Assembly (NCBI RefSeq): GCF_019749295.1
Contig: NZ_JACWFG010000005.1
Coordinates: 124,001-188,000, forward strand
Source: Neobacillus niacini
Lineage (GTDB): Bacteria; Bacillota; Bacilli; Bacillales; Cytobacillaceae
Direction: 5' to 3'
Length of the DNA stretch: 64,000 bases
The notes below the pieces were generated by a model that saw only the letters and a list, made by a program, of their open reading frames with translations, did no database searches and was not told the origin of the DNA. The translations under genes were made by a program, and so were the position numbers. Shown here piece by piece: positions 50,630 to 58,401 of the stretch. The number at the start of each line of letters is the position of its first letter. Within the stretch, counting starts at the first letter, position 1.

Positions 50630-51005
50630 AGAATATGGTCCTGCACTCATGTTAGCGGTATTACTTGGTACCTCGCTGGATCTTTACTTTGTTGGAAAGA
50701 ATATGTACATGTTCCCGATTAGGCCATTTCCTGAGCTGCTATCGTTCAATATTGCTTTTACCTTTTTAGGTCTGCCTGTGCTGGTTTTGGTGTACTTGAC
50801 TATGATGAACAAGGTCACAAAATGGGGGAAAGTAGGGATACTGTTATTTTTAAGCTTATTAATGCCCATATTTGAAAGGTTTTCGGAGCTGTTTGGACTG
50901 TTTGCACACTCGAGTGAGTGGAAGCATATCTATAGCTTTTTTGGCTATTTGGTTTTCTTCTCGTTTATTTTTTTATTTTATCGATTGACAAATAAAGAGC
51001 ATTAA
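50556..51005 (+). CDS. CBO0543-family membrane protein
   Basis: ATG 50556 has GGGGAGATTGAAT upstream, inside the end of the DUF2515 gene, so translation is probably coupled. The 149-residue product has a basic N terminus (MNTVKRLKGLNLPPLQKKS) and four membrane helices. GTSLDLYFVGKNMYMFPIRP is the typical segment of this family. Such proteins are numerous in Bacillaceae and have no known function. A terminator follows the stop. Confidence 0.7.
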   Translation: MNTVKRLKGLNLPPLQKKSLTSLIKEYGPALMLAVLLGTSLDLYFVGKNMYMFPIRPFPELLSFNIAFTFLGLPVLVLVYLTMMNKVTKWGKVGILLFLSLLMPIFERFSELFGLFAHSSEWKHIYSFFGYLVFFSFIFLFYRLTNKEH

Positions 51006-51008
51006 AAA

Positions 51009-51034
51009 AGCCAAGACCGCAGTCTTGGCTTTCC
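51009..51034 (+). terminator. Terminator of the DUF2515-CBO0543 unit
   Basis: AGCCAAGAC/GTCTTGGCT 9-bp stem followed by TTTCCC, a short T-run. Confidence 0.7.
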
Positions 51035-51048
51035 CTAATGCCGCCTAA

Positions 51049-51122
51049 GCGACACTAGGTACCCCTTCCGTCCGTACAGTGGTTAAGTGTCCCGCAACAA
51101 GCGAATGTTCGGAAGGGGTACT
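51049..51122. other. Paired inverted repeats that could form a pseudoknot
   Basis: GTACCCCTTCCG (51059-51070) pairs with CGGAAGGGGTAC (51110-51121) across 39 bp. GACACT (51051-51056), outside the first arm, pairs with AGTGTC (51086-51091), inside the loop. CGC-AACAA-GCG makes a small hairpin in the same loop. Interleaved stems of this kind suit a structured RNA or a protein-binding site. No gene is encoded. It lies between the terminator at 51034 and ppiB. Confidence 0.5.
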
Positions 51123-51225
51123 GTTATAATACCACAAAATTTAAGATTTAATCCATGAAACTTTCTTTTCTTCGTTGGAAAGTGTATGATAAAAATGAAT
51201 TTTTTACATAAAGGAGATGTTTGTA

Positions 51226-51666
51226 ATGGCAAAAAAAGGATACATAGTAATGGAAAATGGAGAAAAGATGGAGTTAGAATTTTACCCTAATGAAGCACCT
51301 AATACAGTTAAAAACTTTGAGGAATTAGCAAATTCAGGTTTTTATGACGGAGTTGTTTTTCACAGAGTAATCCCAGGTTTTGTTAGTCAAGGTGGAGATC
51401 CTACTGGTACAGGAATGGGCGGCAGCGGAAAGAACATCAAATGTGAGACTGAAGGAAATCCTCATAAGCATGTAGCAGGTTCTTTATCAATGGCGCATGC
51501 AGGTAAAGATACAGGCTCATCTCAGTTCTTTATTGTTCATGAGCCACAGCCTCATTTAAATGGAGTTCACACTGTTTTTGGACAAGTAACATCAGGTCTT
51601 GAAACTGCTCTTAAAATGAGAAATGGTGATAAAATGCAAGAAGTAAGAGTATTTGACGCGGAATAA
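51226..51666 (+). CDS. ppiB: Cyclophilin-type peptidyl-prolyl isomerase
   Basis: This 146-residue cytosolic cyclophilin matches B. subtilis PpiB in length (143). [20 protein letters not shown] contains the catalytic Arg, then [15 protein letters not shown] and [16 protein letters not shown] complete the active site. It speeds folding of prolyl bonds. The start is ATG 51226 with AAGGAGATGTTTGTA. It is monocistronic and ends in a terminator. Confidence 0.93.
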   Translation: MAKKGYIVMENGEKMELEFYPNEAPNTVKNFEELANSGFYDGVVFHRVIPGFVSQGGDPTGTGMGGSGKNIKCETEGNPHKHVAGSLSMAHAGKDTGSSQFFIVHEPQPHLNGVHTVFGQVTSGLETALKMRNGDKMQEVRVFDAE

Positions 51667-51678
51667 TCATCAGTAAGG

Positions 51679-51705
51679 AGAGAGCAGCTATGCTCTCTTT
51701 TTTTC
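51679..51705 (+). terminator. ppiB terminator
   Basis: AGAGAGCA/TGCTCTCT stem followed by TTTTTTT. Confidence 0.88.
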
Positions 51706-51966
51706 TGCCTGTTTGGGCTATTTGAAAATTGTACTCCCCTTCATTTAATGGTATAATTTAAGTAGTAAGCGAACATACGTACCCTTTTGACTTTATAAAA
51801 TCCCATTAATTTACTTCCAGATATTCTACATTAGCTACCACAGCAAGAAGGCAGTTATTTTGATTTACAAAATACAATTATCTCTCGGATATTAGATTTA
51901 TGTTTTTTGGACTAATCAATCTCAGGTAACAACAAAATAAAATGAAGCTGAGTGAGAGGAATACAT

Positions 51967-53610
51967 ATGGAAAATATAATGATAGTCTGGGCATTATACA
52001 GGGTATCTTCTGATAGACAGGTGCCAGATGGTGAAGATTTTCCCATGCAAAAAGCTCAATGTCATTCTTTTGCAGAGCAAAAAGGATGGCATATAACAAA
52101 AGAGTTAACAGAAAAACTGTCAGGATATAAAACAGCTATAGAGGACAGAGAGACCTTAAAGATATTAAAGCAGGGCGCTATAAATAATGATTTTAATATT
52201 TTGCTAGTTTACCATTCAGATAGATTAGGCAGAAGAATTGAGTATAGCTTATGGATTGCATCCCTTTATAATCTTGGAAAACAAGTATGGTCAGTCAAGG
52301 AGGGAGAGTTAATAAATAAGGAACATTCAAATGCATCACAAAACTTTATCAGATATTGGCAGTCCGAGAGAGAAAGTAAAAAAACTTCCATGAGAGTAAA
52401 GGATGCAATGAAACAGCTAAATGAGGAAGGTTACTATCTTGGAGGTACTATTCCATATGGTTATCAGCTCATTGACACAGGGGTGAAAAGGAATAGCAAA
52501 AAGGAAAAAAACATAAAAAAGATTGTTGTTAATCCTGATGAGGCAAAGGTTGTAGAAATGATATTTGATTTGACTACCAATAAGCTTATGGGAGGATCTA
52601 CAATAGCTCAATGGTTAAATGGTTTGGGATTGACTAACAGAGGCAAGTTATGGCGACATAACACTATAACTAGGATGCAGAGAAATCCTATTTACATGGG
52701 CCATAAAAAGTACAACACTTCGCAGTTTGCTGGAACTAGAAGTAAGCAAAGAAAAGAGACCAAACGATATGAATGGTTAATACAGCCTTTTAATCCCGAT
52801 TTAGTCATTGTATCTAAAGAGCAGTTTAAAAAAACTCAGGAGCTAATGGATAATAGAGCAAAAGAGAATAGTGGCTTAACAAAGTCTGGAGTTCCACTTA
52901 AATCACAGGTATTATTATCTGGCTTGGCTATCTGTGCATATTGTGGTCATAAGCTAAAGTCTGACTTCACTAACAAGAAAAGAATCAATAAAGATGGGAC
53001 TGTGGTTGAGTACAGAACTTACAGGTATAGTTGTCATCATGCTAGAAATAATCCTATTGGTCATGAAAAGAGATACTTTGGAGCGGTTACAATCGATAAA
53101 CAGGTTGAGGAAGAGGTCATAAAGGTAATTACCTCTATTCAGTTTGATTGTTATTATACAGAGAAGATTTCATATGATTTTGAGGAACTTGATGCAAGAA
53201 AAGTACAGGTTAAAGAGTTTGAAAAGCAATACGAGGACGTAAGTAATGCATTGATTGATGTTGAAAAATACTTTGATGATATAATGCTGGGTAAGTCAAA
53301 AATGAGTATTGAATTTGTAACAAAAAAGATGGAGGAGTATGGAGCCATTAAGATTGACTTGTTAGAAAGAATTGATAAGTACAAAAAAGAAATTGAGGAT
53401 GCTGAAGTCGATAGCTCTAATGTTGACAAGTTAAATTACCAGCTTAAAGATTGGAAAGAAACCTATAAGAATTCCATAGATTTACAGGAGAAAAAAGTCA
53501 TGCTGGCTAAAGTGGTTAGGGAGGTAGTTATCTCTAAGAATTCCTTTGCTATAAAATTTAGCAACAGTATTGCGAAGGCTTTAGAAGATACATTTACATC
53601 TCAAGAATGA
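51967..53610 (+). CDS. Solitary large serine recombinase
   Basis: This is a 547-residue site-specific recombinase. The N-terminal resolvase domain has WALYRVSSDRQ with the nucleophilic Ser and YHSDRLGRRIE. The recombinase domain follows (GGTIPYGY, then WLNGLGLTNRGKLWRHNTIT), then a zinc ribbon starting CAYCGHKL and a coiled coil at about 400-480 (KVQVKEFEKQYEDVSNALID). The second zinc half reads YSCHHARN, with His where Cys is usual. ATG 51967 has GTGAGAGGAATACAT upstream. No phage or transposon cargo lies beside it, and its codon use (many ATA, AGA) differs from its neighbours. It could be an element remnant or a developmental recombinase. Confidence 0.85.
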   Translation: MENIMIVWALYRVSSDRQVPDGEDFPMQKAQCHSFAEQKGWHITKELTEKLSGYKTAIEDRETLKILKQGAINNDFNILLVYHSDRLGRRIEYSLWIASLYNLGKQVWSVKEGELINKEHSNASQNFIRYWQSERESKKTSMRVKDAMKQLNEEGYYLGGTIPYGYQLIDTGVKRNSKKEKNIKKIVVNPDEAKVVEMIFDLTTNKLMGGSTIAQWLNGLGLTNRGKLWRHNTITRMQRNPIYMGHKKYNTSQFAGTRSKQRKETKRYEWLIQPFNPDLVIVSKEQFKKTQELMDNRAKENSGLTKSGVPLKSQVLLSGLAICAYCGHKLKSDFTNKKRINKDGTVVEYRTYRYSCHHARNNPIGHEKRYFGAVTIDKQVEEEVIKVITSIQFDCYYTEKISYDFEELDARKVQVKEFEKQYEDVSNALIDVEKYFDDIMLGKSKMSIEFVTKKMEEYGAIKIDLLERIDKYKKEIEDAEVDSSNVDKLNYQLKDWKETYKNSIDLQEKKVMLAKVVREVVISKNSFAIKFSNSIAKALEDTFTSQE

Positions 53611-53661
53611 ATCCAACCTCACAGGGCAAATTAACGTAAAAACATCTCTATGGAGGTTTTT

Positions 53662-54447
53662 ATGAAACGATTTGCATTAATACTGATCCCATTCCTATTG
53701 CTTACCATGCAAACCCCAGCTTCAGCTGAAAAGAATAATGATAAGCAGCTTAAGGCTGCTATTATTATTGATGATTTTGGCGGAGGAACGGGGGGAGTTA
53801 GAGATTTTCTAGAAGGAGACATTCCCATTACCGCAGCGGTTATGCCCTTTACTGAACATTCAAAAGAACATGCTGAATGGGCACATAAAAATGGATTCGA
53901 GGTCATGGTTCATTTACCTATGCAGCCGAAAAAAGGGAAACGTTCCTGGCTCGGCCCAAAACCGATAACGGTAGATCTTTCACACAAAGAGGTAAAGCAA
54001 AGGGTGAAGGAAGCACTAAAGTCTGTTCCGTATGCAGTAGGTTTAAATAATCATATGGGGTCCCTTGCTGTTGAGGATGAGGAAGTAGTAAGAGCCATTG
54101 TTGAAGTGGCGAAGGAGAAAAAGTTGTATATTGTCGACAGCGGGACAAGCCCTAAATCGAAGTTTCCACAAATTGCAAAGGAAATGAATGTGCCGCTTTT
54201 AAAAAGAGACGTTTTCCTAGATGATATCTCTTCTTCAAGTCACGTTAGAAAACAAATGAATCGGTTAGCTAAAATCACTGAATTCACAGGCAGAGGAATC
54301 GCCATTGGTCATGTTGGTGTTACAGGTAAAGTATGTTCTGTAGGGATTTTTCAATCAATGGACGAATTTAAAAGACGAAACATCAAAATCGTTCCAGCTT
54401 CTCAGCTATTTGCAACAAAATTAACCGAACAATACCTAATCCCATGA
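53662..54447 (+). CDS. Divergent polysaccharide deacetylase (YibQ family)
   Basis: This 261-residue exported protein has a signal peptide (MKRFALILIPFLLLTMQTPASA) and a divergent polysaccharide deacetylase domain (DUF610/YibQ). AAIIIDDFGGGTGG holds the Asp pair, VMVHLPMQP and GLNNHMGSLA hold the metal-site residues, and IAIGHVGVTG is the late motif. It probably acts on cell-wall or exported glycan. The start is ATG 53662 with TATGGAGGTTTTT. It follows the recombinase by about 50 bp but is likely an old chromosomal gene. Confidence 0.82.
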   Translation: MKRFALILIPFLLLTMQTPASAEKNNDKQLKAAIIIDDFGGGTGGVRDFLEGDIPITAAVMPFTEHSKEHAEWAHKNGFEVMVHLPMQPKKGKRSWLGPKPITVDLSHKEVKQRVKEALKSVPYAVGLNNHMGSLAVEDEEVVRAIVEVAKEKKLYIVDSGTSPKSKFPQIAKEMNVPLLKRDVFLDDISSSSHVRKQMNRLAKITEFTGRGIAIGHVGVTGKVCSVGIFQSMDEFKRRNIKIVPASQLFATKLTEQYLIP

Positions 54448-54451
54448 AAAA

Positions 54452-54477
54452 AGGCAACTATTCAGTTGCCTTTTTTG
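54452..54477 (+). terminator. Terminator of the deacetylase gene
   Basis: AGGCAACT/AGTTGCCT stem followed by TTTTT. Confidence 0.85.
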
Positions 54478-54634
54478 TCTTATCGCATGACTTTCTTACT
54501 TTCAATGTGCGCCTGACTTTTGAAAAATAACATTCAAAAAACGAACTGCTTTCCATCATTATCTAAAGCTGATACAATGTCTCCTATCAAACTATGAATG
54601 ATTTGAGAATAATCGGGGAAAGGATAATAAAATC

Positions 54635-55390
54635 ATGAAATTAGTTTCTTGGAATGTAAACGGGCTTAGAGCCTGTGTGAATAAAGGATTTTTAGATTAT
54701 TTTAAAGAAGTTAATGCAGATATATTTTGTGTTCAGGAGACAAAATTACAGGAAGGTCAAATCTCCCTTGAACTAGAGGGTTACCATCAATACTGGAACT
54801 ACGCAGTCAAAAAGGGATATTCAGGTACGGCTGTTTTTACGAAAATTGAACCAATTTCAGTCCGCTATGGTTTGGGGGATGAGGATTCTCAAGATGAAGG
54901 TCGAATTCTTACGTTAGAGTTTGAAAAGTTTTACCTTGTGAATGTCTACACACCAAATTCACAAAGAGATTTGGCAAGACTAGGTTTCCGATTAGAGTGG
55001 GAAGACAGAATCATCGAACATTTAAAAGATTTAGATCAAGTTAAGCCTGTAGTACTATGTGGTGATCTAAATGTTGCCCACCATGAAATTGACTTGAGAA
55101 ACCCTAAGTCTAACTTGGGTAATTCTGGGTTCACAGTGGAGGAACGTGGAAAGATGACATCTTTGCTAGAGTCAGGTTTTGTTGATAGCTATCGCTATTT
55201 TAATCCTGAAAAAGAAGGAGCCTATACATGGTGGAGCTATATGGCAAAGGTTCGTGAGCGGAATATTGGCTGGCGGATTGATTATTTTATAGTCTCAGAA
55301 AGACTTAGCAAATCTCTGACCTCTGCAGATATACATTGTGAAATAATGGGTAGTGATCATTGTCCTGTAGTTCTCGAATTTGAAATGTAA
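54635..55390 (+). CDS. exoA: Exonuclease III / AP endonuclease
   Basis: This 251-residue enzyme is close in size to B. subtilis ExoA (252). It cuts DNA at abasic sites and removes 3' blocking groups. Signature residues are Asn in SWNVNGLRA, Glu in VQETKLQ, Tyr in NVYTPNS, the GDLNVAHHEIDLRN block, and the closing GSDHCPVVLEF with the catalytic Asp-His pair. GGGGAAAGGATAATAAAATC precedes the ATG. It stands alone between the deacetylase and a methyltransferase. Confidence 0.93.
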   Translation: MKLVSWNVNGLRACVNKGFLDYFKEVNADIFCVQETKLQEGQISLELEGYHQYWNYAVKKGYSGTAVFTKIEPISVRYGLGDEDSQDEGRILTLEFEKFYLVNVYTPNSQRDLARLGFRLEWEDRIIEHLKDLDQVKPVVLCGDLNVAHHEIDLRNPKSNLGNSGFTVEERGKMTSLLESGFVDSYRYFNPEKEGAYTWWSYMAKVRERNIGWRIDYFIVSERLSKSLTSADIHCEIMGSDHCPVVLEFEM

Positions 55391-55484
55391 AGTTCTATAA
55401 GTTCTTCTTATGATGAATCATAAAAACCTCGTAATTTTAATTATTAATTGAATAGAATAAATTAGAAGTACGAGGTGAATTGAT

Positions 55485-56255
55485 ATGGATATAAAAAAAG
55501 ATGTTCAGCAGCAATTTGGGAATAATGCAAATTCTTACGTGTCTAGTCCTATTCATAAAGATGGAAAAGACTTATTGATGATGGTTAAGATGGCGGAAGT
55601 CAAAGGACAGGAAATACTGCTCGATATTGCAACTGGTGGCGGGCATACTGCCAACGCATTTGCACCATTAGTTAAGAAGGTAACGGCATTGGATCTTACT
55701 GCAAAGATGTTGGCAGCGGCTGAGAGCTTTATTACAGGAAATGGCCATTCAAATGTGGAATTTGTTCTAGGAGATGCAGAAAACCTGCCTTTTCCTGATG
55801 ACTCATTTGATATTGTTACCTGTAGGATTGCTCCACATCATTTCCCAAATGTGGATTTATTCATTAAGGAAGTTTATCGAGTACTAAAGCCAAATGGACA
55901 ATTTTTATTGGACGATAATGTTGTTCCTGAAAATGAAGAATATGATCATTTTTATAATAAAATTGAAAAACTACGTGATTATAGTCATTTTCGAGCTTGG
56001 AAAAAAACTGAATGGATCAAAAAGCTTGAGGAAAGTGGTTTGGAAATATTTGAATGGCGCCGATTTGAGAAAACTTTTCGTTTTGAACCATGGTGTGCAA
56101 ACATGAAGCTTCCAGAACCTGAAAAGAATAATTTAACTCAATTGATTCTTAAATCCTCCAAAGAAATCAAACAAAAATTTAGTATTCTGATTGAGAATGA
56201 TAAAATTATTTCATTTGTTGGAGAAGCTATTGTTTTAAAGGCGATAAAAAGGTAG
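55485..56255 (+). CDS. Class I SAM-dependent methyltransferase
   Basis: This 256-residue Rossmann methyltransferase has motif I LDIATGGGHTANAF (about 46-59), acidic motif II ALDLTAKML, motif III GDAENLPFPDDSFDIVTCR and the following VDLFIKEVYRVLKPNGQFLL. It belongs to the UbiE/BioC-like group. The substrate is unknown. ACGAGGTGAATTGAT precedes the ATG. It ends in an exceptionally long perfect terminator shared with the small minus-strand gene. Confidence 0.8.
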   Translation: MDIKKDVQQQFGNNANSYVSSPIHKDGKDLLMMVKMAEVKGQEILLDIATGGGHTANAFAPLVKKVTALDLTAKMLAAAESFITGNGHSNVEFVLGDAENLPFPDDSFDIVTCRIAPHHFPNVDLFIKEVYRVLKPNGQFLLDDNVVPENEEYDHFYNKIEKLRDYSHFRAWKKTEWIKKLEESGLEIFEWRRFEKTFRFEPWCANMKLPEPEKNNLTQLILKSSKEIKQKFSILIENDKIISFVGEAIVLKAIKR

Positions 56256-56256
56256 A

Positions 56257-56302
56257 AAACCGATAGTATAAAAGAGGAAAATCTCTTTTATACTATCGGT
56301 TT
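56257..56302. terminator. Long bidirectional terminator
   Basis: A perfect stem of about 20 bp (AAACCGATAGTATAAAAGAG with its complement) around a six-base loop, with T residues on both sides, between convergent genes. Confidence 0.88.
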
Positions 56303-56448
56303 TAAAATTCAAAAGGACTATGCAGGTCATTAAGAGCTGTTCCAAAAACATCAAATTCAGGTGATTTCTCACCATTACTTGAGTTTTCTTCCTTCTTTTC
56401 CTGATTCGTTAGAATTTTGTCAGCGTCTTTTTTCTGGATATAACTCAA
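56302..56448 (-). CDS. Small 48-residue hypothetical protein
   Basis: TTG 56448 follows AAAAGGAGATGATGTAACC, a strong ribosome binding site. The product starts MSYIQKKDADKIL and ends ALNDLHSPFEF. It is acidic and hydrophilic, probably disordered in the middle (EKKEENSSNGEKSPE). It ends at the shared terminator. I do not recognise it. The remaining 56449-56628 holds no other feature. Confidence 0.5.
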   Translation of the reverse strand: MSYIQKKDADKILTNQEKKEENSSNGEKSPEFDVFGTALNDLHSPFEF

Positions 56449-56628
56449 GGTTACATCATCTCCTTTTTTTGGGAATGAATTATAATGTATTTTTTCCCAT
56501 TAAAAAGGTTCTAAACCATTATTATTTTTATCGTGACAAAATCTTTGCATGCTTTTAGGATTTTAAAGTATTATTGGATAAGTTATTTGTGTTTTTTTAC
56601 TTCCAAAAAAATCTTTTGAAATTTGGTG

Positions 56629-56657
56629 TTGATTTTTGTCGCAATTCGTTGTAAGAT
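56629..56657 (+). promoter_or_regulatory. Promoter of the tRNA cluster
   Basis: TTGATT (56629-56634), a 17-bp spacer and TAAGAT (56652-56657) lie 70 bp before the first tRNA gene. Confidence 0.65.
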
Positions 56658-56727
56658 TATCAATGTCGCCGCTACGACGTGGCGAAATTAGTAACTTAGA
56701 TTTCTAGTAAGCTTTTTTGAAAAACAT

Positions 56728-56809
56728 GCGGGTGTGGCGGAATTGGCAGACGCACCAGACTTAGGATCTGGCGCCGCAAGGCGTGGGGGTTCGACTCCCT
56801 TCACCCGCA
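56728..56809 (+). tRNA. tRNA-Leu (UAG)
   Basis: The acceptor GCGGGTG/CACCCGC, a long variable arm and anticodon TAG in the loop CTTAGGA are visible. The CCA end is not encoded. It is the first of eleven tRNAs. Confidence 0.95.
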
Positions 56810-56836
56810 CTTATGTTTTCTAACTGGAAATAATAT

Positions 56837-56911
56837 GCGGAAGTAGTTCAGTGGTAGAACACCACCTTGCCAAGGTGGGGGTCGCGGGTTCGAATCCCGT
56901 CTTCCGCTCCA
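56837..56911 (+). tRNA. tRNA-Gly (GCC)
   Basis: The acceptor GCGGAAG/CTTCCGC, anticodon GCC in CTTGCCAA and TTCGAAT T-loop are intact. CCA is encoded. Confidence 0.96.
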
Positions 56912-56916
56912 ATGTT

Positions 56917-57005
56917 GCCGGGGTGGCGGAACTGGCAGACGCACAGGACTTAAAATCCTGCGGTAGGTGACTACCGTACCGGTTCGATTCCGGTCCTCGG
57001 CACCA
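56917..57005 (+). tRNA. tRNA-Leu (UAA)
   Basis: Class II tRNA with a long variable arm and anticodon TAA (GGACTTAAAATCC). CCA is encoded. Only five bases separate it from the preceding gene. Confidence 0.96.
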
Positions 57006-57047
57006 AGTTTTTTGCGATGGTGAAATTAACATTCAGTATAATTTAAT

Positions 57048-57124
57048 GCGCCCGTAGCTCAATTGGATAGAGTGTCTGACTACGGATCAGAAGGTTATGG
57101 GTTCGACTCCTTTCGGGCGCGCCA
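57048..57124 (+). tRNA. tRNA-Arg (ACG)
   Basis: The acceptor GCGCCCG/CGGGCGC and anticodon ACG (CTGACTACGGATCAG) are clear. ACG implies inosine at position 34. CCA is encoded. Confidence 0.96.
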
Positions 57125-57131
57125 TATTTTA

Positions 57132-57208
57132 CGGGAAGTAGCTCAGCTTGGTAGAGCACTTGGTTTGGGACCAAGGGGTCGCAGGTTCGAATCCTGTCTT
57201 CCCGACCA
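57132..57208 (+). tRNA. tRNA-Pro (UGG)
   Basis: The acceptor CGGGAAG/CTTCCCG and anticodon TGG (TTGGTTTGGGACCAA) are intact. CCA is encoded. Confidence 0.96.
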
Positions 57209-57225
57209 TCTTCAATAAACAACTT

Positions 57226-57301
57226 GGGGCCTTAGCTCAGCTGGGAGAGCGCCTGCTTTGCACGCAGGAGGTCAGCGGTTCGATCCCGCTAGGCTCCACC
57301 A
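57226..57301 (+). tRNA. tRNA-Ala (UGC)
   Basis: The acceptor GGGGCCT/AGGCTCC (one G-U) and anticodon TGC (CCTGCTTTGCACGCAGG) are intact. CCA is encoded. Confidence 0.96.
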
Positions 57302-57373
57302 AGATTTTTTGCGAAGCAAAATAATCAGGTTTTTTCACCTTTTTGAAAATAACTTACCATGTAATTAGAATTT

Positions 57374-57450
57374 GGCGGTGTAGCTCAGCTGGCTAGAGCG
57401 TACGGTTCATACCCGTAAGGTCGGGGGTTCGATCCCCTCCGCCGCTACCA
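57374..57450 (+). tRNA. tRNA-Met (CAU), elongator type
   Basis: Anticodon CAT in TTCATAC. The paired first base (G1) and acceptor GGCGGTG point to elongator Met; an initiator would have an unpaired C1. A CAT anticodon modified to read Ile is less likely. CCA is encoded. Confidence 0.92.
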
Positions 57451-57480
57451 AGTTTTTAAAATCTTTGTGCATATTTTTTC

Positions 57481-57573
57481 GGAGGAATACCCAAGTCTGG
57501 CTGAAGGGATCGGTCTTGAAAACCGACAGGCGGGTCAAACCGCGCGGGGGTTCGAATCCCTCTTCCTCCTCCA
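57481..57573 (+). tRNA. tRNA-Ser (UGA)
   Basis: Class II tRNA with a long variable arm, acceptor GGAGGAA/TTCCTCC and anticodon TGA (CGGTCTTGAAAACCG). CCA is encoded. Confidence 0.96.
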
Positions 57574-57603
57574 TAAAATTTTAATCATTAATTTCTCCAA
57601 TGT

Positions 57604-57688
57604 GGAGGGGTAGCGAAGTGGCTAAACGCGGCGGACTGTAAATCCGCTCCCTCCGGGTTCGGCGGTTCGAATCCGTCCCCCTCCACCA
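57604..57688 (+). tRNA. tRNA-Tyr (GUA)
   Basis: The acceptor GGAGGGG/CCCCTCC, anticodon GTA (CGGACTGTAAATCCG) and bacterial long variable arm are visible. CCA is encoded. Confidence 0.96.
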
Positions 57689-57720
57689 AATTTATTCTTA
57701 AAGCAAAATCATTATCACTT

Positions 57721-57794
57721 AGGGGTATAGTTTAAAGGTAGAACGAAGGTCTCCAAAACCTTTGGTGTGGGTTCAATTCCTACTACCCCTGCCA
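57721..57794 (+). tRNA. tRNA-Trp (CCA)
   Basis: The acceptor AGGGGTA/TACCCCT and anticodon CCA (AGGTCTCCAAAACCT) are intact. CCA end is encoded. Confidence 0.96.
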
Positions 57795-57802
57795 ATTTAT
57801 TT

Positions 57803-57884
57803 GCCGGTGTGGCGGAATTGGCAGACGCGCACGACTCAAAATCGTGTTCCGCAAGGAGTGTCGGTTCGACCCCGACCACCGGTA
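57803..57884 (+). tRNA. tRNA-Leu (CAA)
   Basis: Class II tRNA with anticodon CAA (CACGACTCAAAATCGTG) and acceptor GCCGGTG/CACCGGT (one G-U). The CCA end is not encoded. It is the last gene of the array. Confidence 0.95.
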
Positions 57885-57903
57885 TATCTATGTCAAAACT
57901 ATA

Positions 57904-57951
57904 AGAGCACTCACAAATGTCTGAAAATAAACATTTGTGAGTGCTCTTTTG
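57904..57951 (+). terminator. Terminator of the tRNA operon
   Basis: A perfect 17-bp stem AGAGCACTCACAAATGT/ACATTTGTGAGTGCTCT followed by TTTG. Confidence 0.9.
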
Positions 57952-57959
57952 TTTAATTT

Positions 57960-58401
57960 ATTTGGAAAAACGCTTAATGTGTTTCTATTAAACTAATGAA
58001 AACTGGCTGTATATTGAGGATCTGGGAGTTATTTTAAGAATATGTCTAGATTCTTCCTTCTATAAAGCGGTAACAAGACGAGAGCCTTAAATACGCTTTT
58101 ATTTCCACTTTGCTTGGTATAGTCCACTTTGTTATAGTTTTAATATTCCCCTATAAACCTGTAACAGTTTCTCGACCTCTGTTGTATTCAATCTAACTAT
58201 TTATTCCATCATACCCAAATAGAAGGACAACGGTATTTTACGAGCATGTTGTATTAAAAGTTAATTCATGAACGCAATTTTAAGGGTTAAGATTCATTTT
58301 ACTTCACAAAAAATACGTTCATCATATGGTTTTGCATTTTAATATGTTCACCAATTGAAGTAAAGCCCTCTGCGAATTTATCAAAGATGGGAGTTAAAAT
58401 T
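57960..58401. other. Intergenic region upstream of the BCCT transporter
   Basis: About 440 bp of AT-rich DNA with no credible gene, repeat or known RNA. It presumably contains the transporter promoter; I could not single out a convincing -35/-10 pair or an osmotic-control element. Confidence 0.5.

Noticed and set aside
51967..53610. Prophage or integrative element
   Set aside because: No structural, replication or conjugation genes and no obvious flanking repeats were found next to the recombinase.
56361..56558. Plus-strand ORF between the methyltransferase and the tRNAs
   Set aside because: It is antisense to a better small ORF with a strong ribosome binding site and has no site of its own.
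57762..57956. ORF across the last tRNA genes, and a minus-strand ORF at 56820-57032
   Set aside because: Both are translations of tRNA genes.
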